Shown: piece after piece, positions 8,814-17,229 of the stretch
How the letters are laid out: each line of letters begins with the position of its first letter
Numbering within the stretch: position 1 is the stretch's first letter
Assembly (NCBI RefSeq): GCF_049856175.1
Contig: NZ_JBNDNA010000010.1
Coordinates: 98,163 to 162,162, forward strand
Length of the DNA: 64,000 nucleotides
Direction of reading: 5' to 3'
Source of the DNA: JB111 sp049856175
Lineage (GTDB): Bacteria > Actinomycetota > Actinomycetes > Actinomycetales > Actinomycetaceae
Translations under genes and position numbers: made by a program
The notes under the pieces: generated by a model
What the model was told of the DNA's origin: nothing
The model's input: only the letters and a program-made list of their open reading frames with translations
The model's database searches: none

Positions 8814-9329
8814 GTGCCGGACCGTCCCGTGCCGCCGGATGCCGTCGACCCGGCCGATCTCGACGCGCTGCGCGACCAGCTCGGCCGGGTGCCCCGCGGT
8901 GTCGTCTCCATCGCCGCGCGGTGCCGGCACGGACGTCCGACGGTCGTGCGCACCGCGCCCCGGCTCGAGGACGGCACGCCGTTCCCCACCACCTTCTACC
9001 TCACGTGCCCGCCCGCGGCCCGGGCAGTCTCCACGCTCGAGGCCGAGCACCTCATGGCGGACATGCAGGCCCGCCTCGCCGACGACGCCGAGCTCGCCTC
9101 CGCCTACGCGGCCGCGCACGAGGACTACCTCGCCCGACGCGGCGAGCTCGGCCACGTCGAGGAGATCGCCGGTATCTCCGCCGGCGGCATGCCCGAGCGG
9201 GTCAAGTGCCTGCACGCGCTGCTCGCCCACTCGCTCGCGGTCGGCCGGGGCGTCAACCCCTTCGGCGACGAGACGCTCGACGTGCTCGCCGCGCGCGGCA
9301 TGTGGAGTCCCGCGACCTGCACCTGCTGA
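8814..9329 (+). CDS. DUF501 domain protein
   Basis: The 171-aa protein belongs to DUF501, a conserved actinobacterial family always found between the FtsB-like gene and ppx; its biochemical role is not established. Recognisable features are RVPRGVVSIAARCRHG near 24-39, FPTTFYLTCP near 57-66 and the C-terminal segment GGMPERVKCLHALLAHSLAVG, whose conserved Cys and His residues could bind metal (an inference). The GTG start is one base beyond the upstream stop, so the pair is translationally linked. The C-terminus MWSPATCTC is Cys-rich. Confidence 0.85.
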   Translation: MPDRPVPPDAVDPADLDALRDQLGRVPRGVVSIAARCRHGRPTVVRTAPRLEDGTPFPTTFYLTCPPAARAVSTLEAEHLMADMQARLADDAELASAYAAAHEDYLARRGELGHVEEIAGISAGGMPERVKCLHALLAHSLAVGRGVNPFGDETLDVLAARGMWSPATCTC

Positions 9330-9351
9330 GCACGGTGTCGGCGGCGCGTGA

Positions 9352-9357
9352 CAGCAT
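9352..9357 (+). promoter_or_regulatory. Putative leaderless -10 for ppx
   Basis: CAGCAT lies 6 nt before the GTG at 9364, fitting a leaderless transcript. ppx could therefore be transcribed separately from DUF501. Confidence 0.35.
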
Positions 9358-9363
9358 GACCCG

Positions 9364-10311
9364 GTGACACGAGCGGCAGCGATCGACTGCGGGACCAACT
9401 CCATCCGCCTCCTCGTCGCGGACGTACCGGGCGCGGGCGGCGCGGCACTCGACGACGTGGTCCGCGAGATGCGGGTCGTCCGCCTCGGCCAGGGTGTCGA
9501 CCGGACCGGCCGGCTCTCCGACGAGGCCCTCGCGCGGACCTTCGACGCCGCCCGCGACTACGCGCGGCTGTGCGAGCGGCACGGCGCCGAGCGGATCCGG
9601 TTCGTCGCCACCTCCGCGACGCGGGACGCCGAGAACCGACAGGACTTCGTCGACGGGATCCGCGGGATCCTCGGCGTCGAGCCCGAGGTCGTCACCGGCG
9701 AGGCCGAGGCGGCGCTGTCGTTCGCGGGTGCGACGTCGGTGCTGCCGGAGGGCACGCCCGGACCGGTCGTGGTGGTGGACATCGGAGGCGGGAGCACCGA
9801 GCTCGTCGTCGGCGACCCGCGCTCGCCCGTTCCCGAGGCCTCCGTCTCGCTCGACATGGGGTGCGTCCGCCTCACCGAGCGGCACCTCGCGGGCGACCCG
9901 CCGAGCGCCGAGCAGGAGGCAGCCGCCCGCGCCGACGTGCGCCGGCTGCTCGAGTCGGCCGCGCTCCCGCTCGACGACGTCCGCTCGCTCGTCGGGGTCG
10001 CCGGGTCCGTCACGACCGTCACCGCCCACGCGCTGGTACTGGACGCCTACGACCCCGCGCGCATCCACGGCTCCGTCCTTCCCGAGGACGCGGTGCTGGC
10101 CGCCTGCGACTCGCTGCTGTCCGCGACCCGCGAGGAGCGCGCCGCCATGCCGTTCATGCACCCCGGTCGCATCGACGTCATCGGTGGGGGAGCCCTCGTG
10201 TGGAGCGAGGTCGTGCGCTACGTGTCCGAGCGGACCTCGGGGACCGGGACCGCGGGCGTCGTCACCTCCGAGCACGACATCCTCGACGGGATCGCGATCG
10301 CCCTCGCCTGA
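9364..10311 (+). CDS. ppx: Ppx/GppA family exopolyphosphatase
   Basis: This is a phosphatase of the ASKHA fold that hydrolyses inorganic polyphosphate or pppGpp. Residues 5-20 hold the phosphate-1 motif (IDCGTNSIRLLVAD), ATSATRDAENR lies near 82, GEAEAALSF near 113, and the phosphate-2 motif VVDIGGGSTELV near 137-148. The 315-aa length is that of the short actinobacterial Ppx forms, which lack the C-terminal HD-like domain. Which substrate it prefers cannot be read from sequence. A PPK2-type kinase gene is also in this window at 47.4-48.6 kb, so polyphosphate turnover is plausible. Confidence 0.9.
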   Translation: MTRAAAIDCGTNSIRLLVADVPGAGGAALDDVVREMRVVRLGQGVDRTGRLSDEALARTFDAARDYARLCERHGAERIRFVATSATRDAENRQDFVDGIRGILGVEPEVVTGEAEAALSFAGATSVLPEGTPGPVVVVDIGGGSTELVVGDPRSPVPEASVSLDMGCVRLTERHLAGDPPSAEQEAAARADVRRLLESAALPLDDVRSLVGVAGSVTTVTAHALVLDAYDPARIHGSVLPEDAVLAACDSLLSATREERAAMPFMHPGRIDVIGGGALVWSEVVRYVSERTSGTGTAGVVTSEHDILDGIAIALA

Positions 10312-10323
10312 CGCGTCGCGCTT

Positions 10324-10389
10324 CCCGGCGAGTGAGGGGCTTTCTGCCCGACGCGGTGAGCGGGGTTCTGTCCGACGAGTGAGGGTTCT
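10324..10389. repeat. Degenerate ~24-bp tandem repeat after ppx
   Basis: Three imperfect units of 18-24 bp with the pattern CCGACG.GTGAG.GG.TTCTG run head to tail just after the ppx stop. The role is unknown; they resemble the mini-repeats found after eno and before eno. Confidence 0.5.
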
Positions 10390-10393
10390 CGGC

Positions 10394-10399
10394 TAACCT
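10394..10399 (+). promoter_or_regulatory. Likely -10 for the hemerythrin-like gene
   Basis: TAACCT fits TANNNT. A start near 10406 would give a leader of about 90 nt containing two small ORFs that overlap the hemerythrin start. Confidence 0.4.
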
Positions 10400-10438
10400 G
10401 CCCCGAGCGTCGCGTGCCGGTGGCAGACCGTGCCAGGC

Positions 10439-10501
10439 ATGGAGGCGCCGGACACGAAGGAGGCCGACGATGTCGTCGTCGATCCCTTCGCCCTCACGTG
10501 A
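10439..10501 (+). CDS. Possible 20-aa leader ORF overlapping the hemerythrin start
   Basis: The ATG at 10439 opens a 20-codon frame rich in Asp/Val (starts MEAPDTKEADD) that ends with a TGA overlapping the GTG at 10498 (GTGA). Eighteen of its 20 codons end in G or C, as in real genes here. It has no good Shine-Dalgarno. A competing 11-codon ORF (10470-10505) in another frame has a perfect AAGGAGG 6 nt upstream. Either could couple translation to the next gene, or the stretch could be a frameshifted N-terminus. Confidence 0.3.
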   Translation: MEAPDTKEADDVVVDPFALT

Positions 10502-10995
10502 CTGAGGGCGGGACCACCTCTCGCGACGCCGAGGACGAGAAGGCCAGGCTCGTCGCCTGGGGACGCGAGCTGCGAGCGGTGCACGACAGGCTCCGCGAGG
10601 CGCTGCGGGTGACCCGGGGGGCCGTCGCCCACGGCGAGGAGGCGGCGCCCGCCACGCGGGAGCTGCTGCTGTTCTGCCACGGCTTCTGCACCGCGCTGAC
10701 GGGCCACCACGAGGGTGAGGACCGTTCGCTGTTTCCCGCGATCGCCGCCGCCCGGCCCGACCTCCGGGACACGCTGCGGCGGCTGGAGCAGGACCACTCG
10801 ATGATGGGGTACCTCATCGCCGGTCTGCAGGCAGCGGTGGAGCGCCCCGCGTCGCCCGCCGAGCTGGACCGGCACCTCGAGGGCCTCGCCGCGATCATGG
10901 AGTCCCACTTCCGATACGAGGAGCGCCGGCTGCTCCCGGTGCTCGACACGCTCGCGCTGCGGGCGGACCCGCGCGAGGTCCTGGGGCCGCTCTGA
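10498..10995 (+). CDS. Hemerythrin-like domain protein
   Basis: A 165-aa four-helix HHE/hemerythrin-type protein that would bind a di-iron centre and sense or carry O2, NO or iron. Candidate ligands are seen in HDRL near residue 25, HHEGEDRSLFP near 68 (the diagnostic HHxxED), EQDHSMM near 98 and ESHFRYEER near 135. The start is uncertain: GTG 10498 has no Shine-Dalgarno of its own but overlaps the stop codons of two tiny upstream ORFs. In-frame upstream starts yield an Arg-rich sequence unlike the family. The neighbouring operon on the opposite strand converges on it. Confidence 0.75.
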   Translation: MTEGGTTSRDAEDEKARLVAWGRELRAVHDRLREALRVTRGAVAHGEEAAPATRELLLFCHGFCTALTGHHEGEDRSLFPAIAAARPDLRDTLRRLEQDHSMMGYLIAGLQAAVERPASPAELDRHLEGLAAIMESHFRYEERRLLPVLDTLALRADPREVLGPL

Positions 10996-11030
10996 GAGGT
11001 CGCGGCACCGTCCCGGGACGCGGGCGCGCG

Positions 11031-11438
11031 TCAGGATGCGGGACGGTCCGGGCGCGCGGCGTCGTCGGTGTCCGTGCCCGGGCCGGCCCCGTGGGTCTCG
11101 GCCCGGCGTCCCGTCTCGTCCGCGAGCTCGTCGAAGCTCTTGCGCAGGAGGGGGACACCGGTGAGGTACGCGGAGCGGGCCACGACCATGGTGCCCACCG
11201 ACGACGTCGCCAGGTGCAGGCCGACGACGAGGATCGCCAGCACGAGGTTGCGCCACGACGGCGCGACGAGCACGCACCCGACCACCACGAGGATGATGCC
11301 GAAGCCGCCGGCCGTCCCGACGGCCGAGATCCGGGTGTACACGTCGGGGAACCGGACGATGCCGAGCCCGGCCGTCGCGAAGACGAGCGCCCCGACGACC
11401 ACCACGACGTTGCCCACCACCGCCGCCATCTCCGTCAT
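11031..11438 (-). CDS. mrpG: Mrp Na+/H+ antiporter subunit G
   Basis: MrpG is the small last subunit of the multi-subunit Na+/H+ antiporter. Three transmembrane helices lie near residues 8-28, 38-58 and 63-85, with the family motif GIVRFPDVYTRISA near 25-38. The C-terminal 45 residues are a hydrophilic Asp/Arg/Gly tail, longer than usual. Its ATG overlaps the mrpF stop (ATGA), as at every junction of this operon. Confidence 0.9.
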   Translation of the reverse strand: MTEMAAVVGNVVVVVGALVFATAGLGIVRFPDVYTRISAVGTAGGFGIILVVVGCVLVAPSWRNLVLAILVVGLHLATSSVGTMVVARSAYLTGVPLLRKSFDELADETGRRAETHGAGPGTDTDDAARPDRPAS

Positions 11439-11692
11439 CGCTGCCCCCTCGTCAGTGCACGTCCGAGCGAGATCGCGCTGAGGAACGCCACGAGCGCGAC
11501 GACGAGGAGGAGGTCGAAGGCGTAGGTCATGGCGGTGAGCACCCCGCCGAGCACGACCAGACCGATGACCCCGAAGGTCAGCAGGTCGGCACCGACGGCC
11601 CGGTCCGCGTCGCTCGGGCCGACGAGCATCCGATAGGTGGCCACGAGCGCGGTCACCCCGACGATGACGATGGCGATGACGATGCCGGTCAC
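11435..11692 (-). CDS. mrpF: Mrp Na+/H+ antiporter subunit F
   Basis: An 85-aa protein with three hydrophobic helices and the motif LVGPSDADRAVGAD near 24-37, which is diagnostic of MrpF/MnhF. The GTG start at 11692 overlaps the mrpE stop codon. The length is normal for the family. MrpF sits in the cytoplasmic membrane within the MrpE-G module of the complex. Confidence 0.92.
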   Translation of the reverse strand: MTGIVIAIVIVGVTALVATYRMLVGPSDADRAVGADLLTFGVIGLVVLGGVLTAMTYAFDLLLVVALVAFLSAISLGRALTRGQR

Positions 11693-12051
11693 GGAGCCTC
11701 CTCCTGACGTCGCACCGCGCGCAGGAGGTGGGACTCCATGTCGCGCAGCTCGACGCACATCTCCTCGGCGGTCGCGCTGTACAGACCGTGCACGTACAGG
11801 ACACGCGTGTCTCCCGGCCCTGCGCGCTCGGTGCCGATCGTCAGGGTGCCCGGGGTCAGGGTGATGAGCGCGGCGAGCAGCGTGACCTCCAGATCCGTTC
11901 GGCACCTGGTGGCGAACCGGGCGATGCCCGGGGTCGAGTCCTGCCCCGGGGTGAGATTGTCCTTGAGCACGGCCACGTTGGACGTGACCAGCTGCCACGC
12001 GTACCACAGGGCGAACCACAGGATGCGGAAGGGCCAGGTCAGCCAGCTCAT
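11689..12051 (-). CDS. mrpE: Mrp Na+/H+ antiporter subunit E
   Basis: A 120-aa MrpE. It starts with an amphipathic/transmembrane N-terminus, WFALWYAWQLVTSNVAV, and has TLTPGTLTIG near 65 and the short VLYVHGL strand near 86, both typical of the family. It is shorter than the 150-170 aa forms of Bacillus because the first transmembrane part is reduced, as in other actinobacteria. The ATG overlaps the mrpD stop. Confidence 0.9.
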   Translation of the reverse strand: MSWLTWPFRILWFALWYAWQLVTSNVAVLKDNLTPGQDSTPGIARFATRCRTDLEVTLLAALITLTPGTLTIGTERAGPGDTRVLYVHGLYSATAEEMCVELRDMESHLLRAVRRQEEAP

Positions 12052-13694
12052 CGACCGAGCACCGCCTCGACGTACGCGGAGGTGTCGAGCAGGCCCTGGG
12101 CGGCTGTCTCCGAGAGGTCGAGGAGGACCTCACCACCGAGCCCGAGGGCGACCGTGATGGCAGCGAGGACCACGGCCGGGGCGGCCAGGGCGGCACCGAT
12201 GCGTCGTCCGTCGTCGGTCGTGGCGGCGTTTCGCGCCTCTGTGGTGGTCGCCTCGGTCGCTGTGCCTGCCGTTGCCGTCGCCGCCCTTGTCCCCGGCGCT
12301 GTCACAGTCCCCGGCGTCGAGCGGCCATGGGTGCCCGTGGGCCCGGTGGGGGTCCCGTCCGCCTCCTCGGCGGTGCTCCGCCCGGCGGTGTCGGGTGCTC
12401 GGTCCCAGAACACGCCCGACCAGATCTTCAGCATCGACAGCAGCGTGACGAGGCTGACGACGAGCATGACGACGACGGCCCCGATCTGACCGGCACCCAC
12501 CGATGCGGTGATGAGCGAGAGCTTGGCCACGAACCCGGAGAACGGCGGGATGCCGGCGAGCGAGAGCGCTGCGACGAAGAAGGCGATCGCGAGCACGGGC
12601 TCCCGCCGCGCCATCCCGCTCAGCGCGCCGATCCGCCCCGTGCCGTGGCGGACCTCGATCGCTCCGGTCGACAGGAAGAGGGAGGCCTTCACGATCATGT
12701 GGTGCAGCAGGTAGAAGATCCCGGCGGTGAGCCCGCCGAGGGTGAACAGGGCGACCCCGAGGAGGATGTAGCCGATCTGGCTGACCATGTGGAAGGCGAG
12801 GATGGAGCGCGTGGTCGTCTCGCCCACGGCGCCGAGCACGCCGAGCACCATCGTGGCGGAGAACAGCACCACGCCGATCCACAGGTACTGCGCGTCGCCG
12901 TCGAAGAGGACGGCGTAGATCCGGTAGATCGCGTAGATCGCGACCTTCGTGTTGAGTCCGGAGAACAGCGCGGTGACGGCCGGCGAGGTCCCCGGGTACG
13001 CCTTGGAGAGCCAGCCGTGCACCGGGACGACGGCGGCCTTGATGCTCAGCGCGAACAGGCACACGGCGCCCGCGGCCGCCACGAAGGGGTTCTCCGCGGC
13101 GGCCCCCTGCAGCTCCGCGAGGTTGACGGTGCCGGCCACGCCGTACACGAGGCCGACGCCGGCGACGAAGAGCGTGGACGTGAGCATGTTGACCGTGACG
13201 AAGAGGCGGGCGCCGGCGATCTGCCGCCGGGTGGCGGAGCCCGGGCGCGCCAGCACGTACAGGCCGTACGCCGGCAGCACCATGACCTCGATGAAGACGA
13301 ACATGTTGAACAGGTCGCCCGTGAGCAGGATGCCGTTGACGCCCGCCGTGAGCACGAGGACCAGCGGTCCGAAGAAGCGCGAGCCCGCGCGCCCGGACGC
13401 GTGGGCGAAGGCGGTGCACGCGACGGTGAGGATGCCGGTGACGACCAGCATGAGCGCGGAGAACATGTCGGCGACGAACGGGATGGCGATCCCCGTCTCC
13501 CACATCCCGACCCCGTGGGCGATCGCCCCGCCGTCGCGGAGTCCCGCCACGAGCGCAACGGCCCCGGCGAGGGACGCCACCAGGACCGTGAAGGTCGTCG
13601 CGGCCTGGAGACGTCGGCGGTCGCCGACGATCACGAGCAGCCCGCCGACGAGGAGCGGGACGGCGACGAACAGCGGCAGCGCGGCGGCGTTCAC
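12048..13694 (-). CDS. mrpD: Mrp Na+/H+ antiporter subunit D
   Basis: A 548-aa proton-translocating subunit related to NuoN/NuoM of complex I, with about 14 transmembrane helices. The antiporter-domain motifs are clear: GDLFNMFVFIEVM near 125, LFALSIKAAVVPVHGWLSKAYPG near 213-235 with the conserved Lys, and HHMIVKASLFLS near 330. Unusually, a hydrophilic Thr/Ala/Gly-rich segment of about 60 residues (about 434-494) is inserted before the final helix pair. The GTG start at 13694 overlaps the mrpC stop. Confidence 0.93.
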   Translation of the reverse strand: MNAAALPLFVAVPLLVGGLLVIVGDRRRLQAATTFTVLVASLAGAVALVAGLRDGGAIAHGVGMWETGIAIPFVADMFSALMLVVTGILTVACTAFAHASGRAGSRFFGPLVLVLTAGVNGILLTGDLFNMFVFIEVMVLPAYGLYVLARPGSATRRQIAGARLFVTVNMLTSTLFVAGVGLVYGVAGTVNLAELQGAAAENPFVAAAGAVCLFALSIKAAVVPVHGWLSKAYPGTSPAVTALFSGLNTKVAIYAIYRIYAVLFDGDAQYLWIGVVLFSATMVLGVLGAVGETTTRSILAFHMVSQIGYILLGVALFTLGGLTAGIFYLLHHMIVKASLFLSTGAIEVRHGTGRIGALSGMARREPVLAIAFFVAALSLAGIPPFSGFVAKLSLITASVGAGQIGAVVVMLVVSLVTLLSMLKIWSGVFWDRAPDTAGRSTAEEADGTPTGPTGTHGRSTPGTVTAPGTRAATATAGTATEATTTEARNAATTDDGRRIGAALAAPAVVLAAITVALGLGGEVLLDLSETAAQGLLDTSAYVEAVLGR

Positions 13695-14170
13695 GAGGTC
13701 ACCGCCCTCTCGTCGTGGGACCGGTCGGACGTCCGGCGTGCGGCGTCGTCCTGCTCCACGGGGCGGGCCGCGACACGGTCCTGGTCCCGGTCGGCGTCGC
13801 CGCCGGAGCCCGGGTCCACCGCGCCGACGTGCTCGGGGTCCGTGTCGTCGTCGTCCTGGCCGGCGCCGTCGTCCGTGTCGTCGTCCTCGCCGCCGGCCAC
13901 GGCCAGGACGAGCATGACGACGGTGATCGAGAAGGCGATGACGATCGCGGTGAGGACGAACGCCTGGGGGAGCGGGTCGGCGGCCGTGGACGGGTCGTCC
14001 GGGGTGCCGAACGGCAGGCCCCGACGTGAGGTCCCGCCCGCCGCGATGAGGACCAGGTTGGCGGCGTGGCCGAGCAGGACGAAGCCCAGGACGACGCGCA
14101 GCAGCTCGCGCTGCATCATGAGATAGACGGCGCCGGCGACGAGCACCGCGGCGGTGATGGCGACGGTCAT
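13691..14170 (-). CDS. mrpC: Mrp Na+/H+ antiporter subunit C with acidic tail
   Basis: The first 95 residues form the NuoK-like MrpC domain with three helices and the motif LLGHAANLVLIAAGG near 33-47, plus DPLPQAFVLTAIVI near 67. An unusual extension of about 60 residues follows, very rich in Asp/Glu/Gly (runs of Asp) and then Arg/Asp, presumably in the cytoplasm. Most MrpC proteins end near 115 aa, so the 159-aa length is odd. The ATG overlaps the mrpA stop. Confidence 0.9.
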   Translation of the reverse strand: MTVAITAAVLVAGAVYLMMQRELLRVVLGFVLLGHAANLVLIAAGGTSRRGLPFGTPDDPSTAADPLPQAFVLTAIVIAFSITVVMLVLAVAGGEDDDTDDGAGQDDDDTDPEHVGAVDPGSGGDADRDQDRVAARPVEQDDAARRTSDRSHDERAVTS

Positions 14171-17010
14171 CGTGCGTTCTCCTTCGCTGCATCGGCGGGC
14201 TCCGCCGGAGGGCCGTGCGCCGGGCGTCGTGCATCCTCCGAGCCCGGCCGGCCCAGGAGGTTGAAAGAGGCCAGGACGACTCCGAGGACGGCGAGGTAGA
14301 CGCCGATGTCGAAGATGAGCGACGACATGAGCTTGTACCCGAGGACCTCGACCGACAGCGGGGCCAGGAACGAGCCGTCGAGGTATCCGGCGAGTCCCGA
14401 ACCTGCGCCGATCACGATGCCGAGGCCCGTGAGCAGCAGGTAGGGCCAGCGGATCGGTGCCGACCGGTCCGAGGGGGCGGCGAGGTAGAGGAGCGCACAC
14501 CCTGCGCCGCCGACGAGGGCCGCGATGAACCCGCCCCCGGGCTCCTGGTGGCCACGCAGGAGGAGGACGGCGGACAGGACCACGGCGAGCGGGCCGACGA
14601 GGCGTGCCACGGTCCGGACGAACACGGTGTTCTCCCGCGCGTCGGCGATCGGGGAGCGGGCGTCGATCGGGGACGGGCGGATGGGCGTGAGGCGACGGGA
14701 TCTCACCACGACGGCGACCACCAGGCCGGCGACTCCGAGCACCGTGAGCTCGCCGAGGGTGTCGAGGGCACGGAAGTCGACGAGGATCGTGTTGACGATG
14801 TTGGCGCCGCCGGTCGTCGCCTCGCCCTCGGTCAGGTAGTAGGTGCTCGCCGTCGACGGCTCGCGGCGACCCGTGAGGACGAAGACCCCGGCGAACGTGG
14901 CGAGGCCGGCCCCGACGGCGACGACGGCGGCCGGGACGCGCCGGCGGAGCGGGGACCTGCGGAAGTGCTCGGGCAGCCGGCGGAGCAGGAGCACCATGAC
15001 GCAGACGGTGAGGATCTCGACGAGCAGCTGGGTCAGGGCGACGTCGGCGGCGCCGAGGACGACGAACCACAGGCTGACGGTGAAGCCGGCGACGCCGGTG
15101 ACGACGACGGCGGAGACTCGGGAGCGCGCCCGCACCGCCGCCACCACGCCGGCGACGACGAGGGCGACGAGCACCCAGTCCAGCGGCCTGGTGGGGTCGC
15201 CCACGAGGGCCGGCAGGCCGTCGGTCCGCAGGAGCATCCAGGCTGCGATCACGGCGAGGGAGGCGGCCGGCAGCGCCAGGTGCCGGCGCGGGCTCATCGG
15301 ATCGGTGAGGCGACCGATCGCGGTGCCGAGGGCGATGGTGCCGCGCCGCATCGCGTCGACCAGGTCGAGCCCGGAGACCGGGAGGGCGAGCGGGCCGGTC
15401 AGCCGGTCGACCCGACGGCGCGCGAGCACGAGGACGGTGCCGAGGGTGAGCACCGCGGCGGACACGCCGAGTGCGGGCGTCAGGCCGTGCCACAGGGCCA
15501 GGTGGACGTCGACCTCGGAGCCGACGGCCCCGCTCGCGCCGGCGGTGCCGAGGGTGTCCAGGAGCGCCGGCGCCAGGCCGAGCACGAGAGTCACCAGCGC
15601 ACCGAGCACGGGAGCGGCGAGGAATGCGGGGTGGCCGTCGTGCACCTGTGCGGGCGGCGTCTGCGGGCTCTGCGTGGTTCGGGTCGGGCGGTGCTCCTCC
15701 CGGGCGTCGCGCCCGGTGCCACGCCCCGCGGCGCCCAGCACGAGACGGGCCGAGTAGGCGAACGTGAGGACGGAGGTCGCGGCGGCCGCCGTCGTCACGA
15801 GGATCGGGACCCAGCCGGGACCGGGGGCCGCGAGGAACGCGTCGAGCAGCGACTCCTTGGAGACGAACCCCAGCAGGAGCGGCACGCCCGCCATCGATGC
15901 CGCCGCGACGGCCGCGGCGCCCACGGTCACCGGCATGCGCACCCGCATCGCCGCGAGCTCGCGGAGATCGCGGGTGCCCGCCTCGTGATCGATGACGCCC
16001 ACGAGCATGAACAGGGTGGCCTTGAACAGCGCGTGGGCGATCGTGTGCACGACCGCCGCGGTGAGTGCGGCCTCGGTCCCCACGCCGATCGCGGCGACGA
16101 GCAGGCCCAGCTGGCTGATCGTCGAGAAGGCGAGCAGCTCCTTGAGGTCGAGCCGGCGCAGCGCGCCCGCCGCTCCGAGGAGCGCCGTGACGAGGCCCGA
16201 CGTGATGAGCAGCCACGACCAGACCGGCACCTCGGACAGCGCGGGGGAGAAGCGCAGCAGCAGGTAGATGCCGGCCTTGACCATCGCGGCGGCGTGCAGG
16301 TAGGTCGAGACGGGCGTGATGGCGACCATCGAGTCCGGCAGCCACGCCTGGAACGGGAACTGCGCGGACTTGGTGAAGGCGGCGACGGCGATCAGCACTG
16401 CGACCGTCGTCGTGAAGGTGGCGTCCTCCGTCCACGCCGGGTCGGCCAGGACCTCGCTCAACCTGCTCGTGCCGGTCTGCACGATCATCACGACGACGGC
16501 GGCGAGCAGGCTCAGCCCGCCGGCGACCGTGACGAGCAGCGTGCGGATCGCGGGTTCGTGTGCGTGCGGCCCCGAGCGGGAGATGAGGAAGAAGGAGCAC
16601 AGGGTGGTGATCTCCCAGGCGACGAACAGCACGACGAGGTCGTCCGAGAGCACCAGGAGCGTCATGGCCGCGGCGAACAGCGTCATGAGGAGGTAGAACC
16701 GCGAGTGCGTCCCGTGGCCGAGGTAGCGCGCCGAGTAGACCAGGACGGCGGCACCGATGACGAGCACGAGCAGCGTGAACACCAGCGCCAGGCCGTCCAG
16801 CCGCAGCGCCAGGTCGATGCCGAGCGTGGGCATCCACGACCACACCTCACCGACCGGCTCGTCGACGCCGTCGTAGGCGGCGACGATCAGACCGGCACCG
16901 GCGAGCAGCGGGAGGGCCAGGGGGAGGCCGGCACGGCGACCGAGGACGCGCCCGAGCGGGATCGCGGCCGCGCACGCGAGGAGCGTGGCCAGGAGAGCAA
17001 GGGTGAGCAA
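14167..17010 (-). CDS. mrpA: Mrp Na+/H+ antiporter subunit A (fused A and B)
   Basis: MrpA is the largest subunit, a NuoL homologue that couples proton movement to Na+ export. The 947-aa protein has the NuoL-like antiporter core (about 60-420; FPFQAWLPDSMVAITPVS near 210), a DUF4040/NuoJ-like region near 600-690 and a C-terminal MnhB domain near 790-900 (RGHQEPGGGFIAALVGGA). MrpB is thus fused to MrpA, as is usual in actinobacteria, which explains the absence of a separate mrpB. The start is TTG at 17010 with only a weak AGGCGG upstream. It heads the operon A-C-D-E-F-G. Confidence 0.93.
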   Translation of the reverse strand: MLTLALLATLLACAAAIPLGRVLGRRAGLPLALPLLAGAGLIVAAYDGVDEPVGEVWSWMPTLGIDLALRLDGLALVFTLLVLVIGAAVLVYSARYLGHGTHSRFYLLMTLFAAAMTLLVLSDDLVVLFVAWEITTLCSFFLISRSGPHAHEPAIRTLLVTVAGGLSLLAAVVVMIVQTGTSRLSEVLADPAWTEDATFTTTVAVLIAVAAFTKSAQFPFQAWLPDSMVAITPVSTYLHAAAMVKAGIYLLLRFSPALSEVPVWSWLLITSGLVTALLGAAGALRRLDLKELLAFSTISQLGLLVAAIGVGTEAALTAAVVHTIAHALFKATLFMLVGVIDHEAGTRDLRELAAMRVRMPVTVGAAAVAAASMAGVPLLLGFVSKESLLDAFLAAPGPGWVPILVTTAAAATSVLTFAYSARLVLGAAGRGTGRDAREEHRPTRTTQSPQTPPAQVHDGHPAFLAAPVLGALVTLVLGLAPALLDTLGTAGASGAVGSEVDVHLALWHGLTPALGVSAAVLTLGTVLVLARRRVDRLTGPLALPVSGLDLVDAMRRGTIALGTAIGRLTDPMSPRRHLALPAASLAVIAAWMLLRTDGLPALVGDPTRPLDWVLVALVVAGVVAAVRARSRVSAVVVTGVAGFTVSLWFVVLGAADVALTQLLVEILTVCVMVLLLRRLPEHFRRSPLRRRVPAAVVAVGAGLATFAGVFVLTGRREPSTASTYYLTEGEATTGGANIVNTILVDFRALDTLGELTVLGVAGLVVAVVVRSRRLTPIRPSPIDARSPIADARENTVFVRTVARLVGPLAVVLSAVLLLRGHQEPGGGFIAALVGGAGCALLYLAAPSDRSAPIRWPYLLLTGLGIVIGAGSGLAGYLDGSFLAPLSVEVLGYKLMSSLIFDIGVYLAVLGVVLASFNLLGRPGSEDARRPAHGPPAEPADAAKENAR

Positions 17011-17229
17011 CGGTGCCGCCTAGGTCGTGTGGGGGGACTGGTCTGCCTCCGGCCGAGGTGTGCGCCCGGTGAGGGCGGGTTCGGCCGTCGTCAGCCCGTG
17101 GGCGGGATGCCCGCCAGTGCGGCGCCCCAGCTCGAGACCTGCCCGTTGGTCCCCACGTGTACCGGCAGCGTGCAGACCGCAGTCTCGGCTGCGGTGCTGA
17201 GTTCGGCGGTGACGAGCATCGGCGGCAGT
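17011..17229. other. Intergenic region upstream of mrpA
   Basis: This stretch should hold the mrp promoter on the minus strand, but no clear -10/-35 pair could be fixed. No coding frame with family likeness was found on either strand. The tandem repeat and tRNA follow on the right. Confidence 0.5.
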
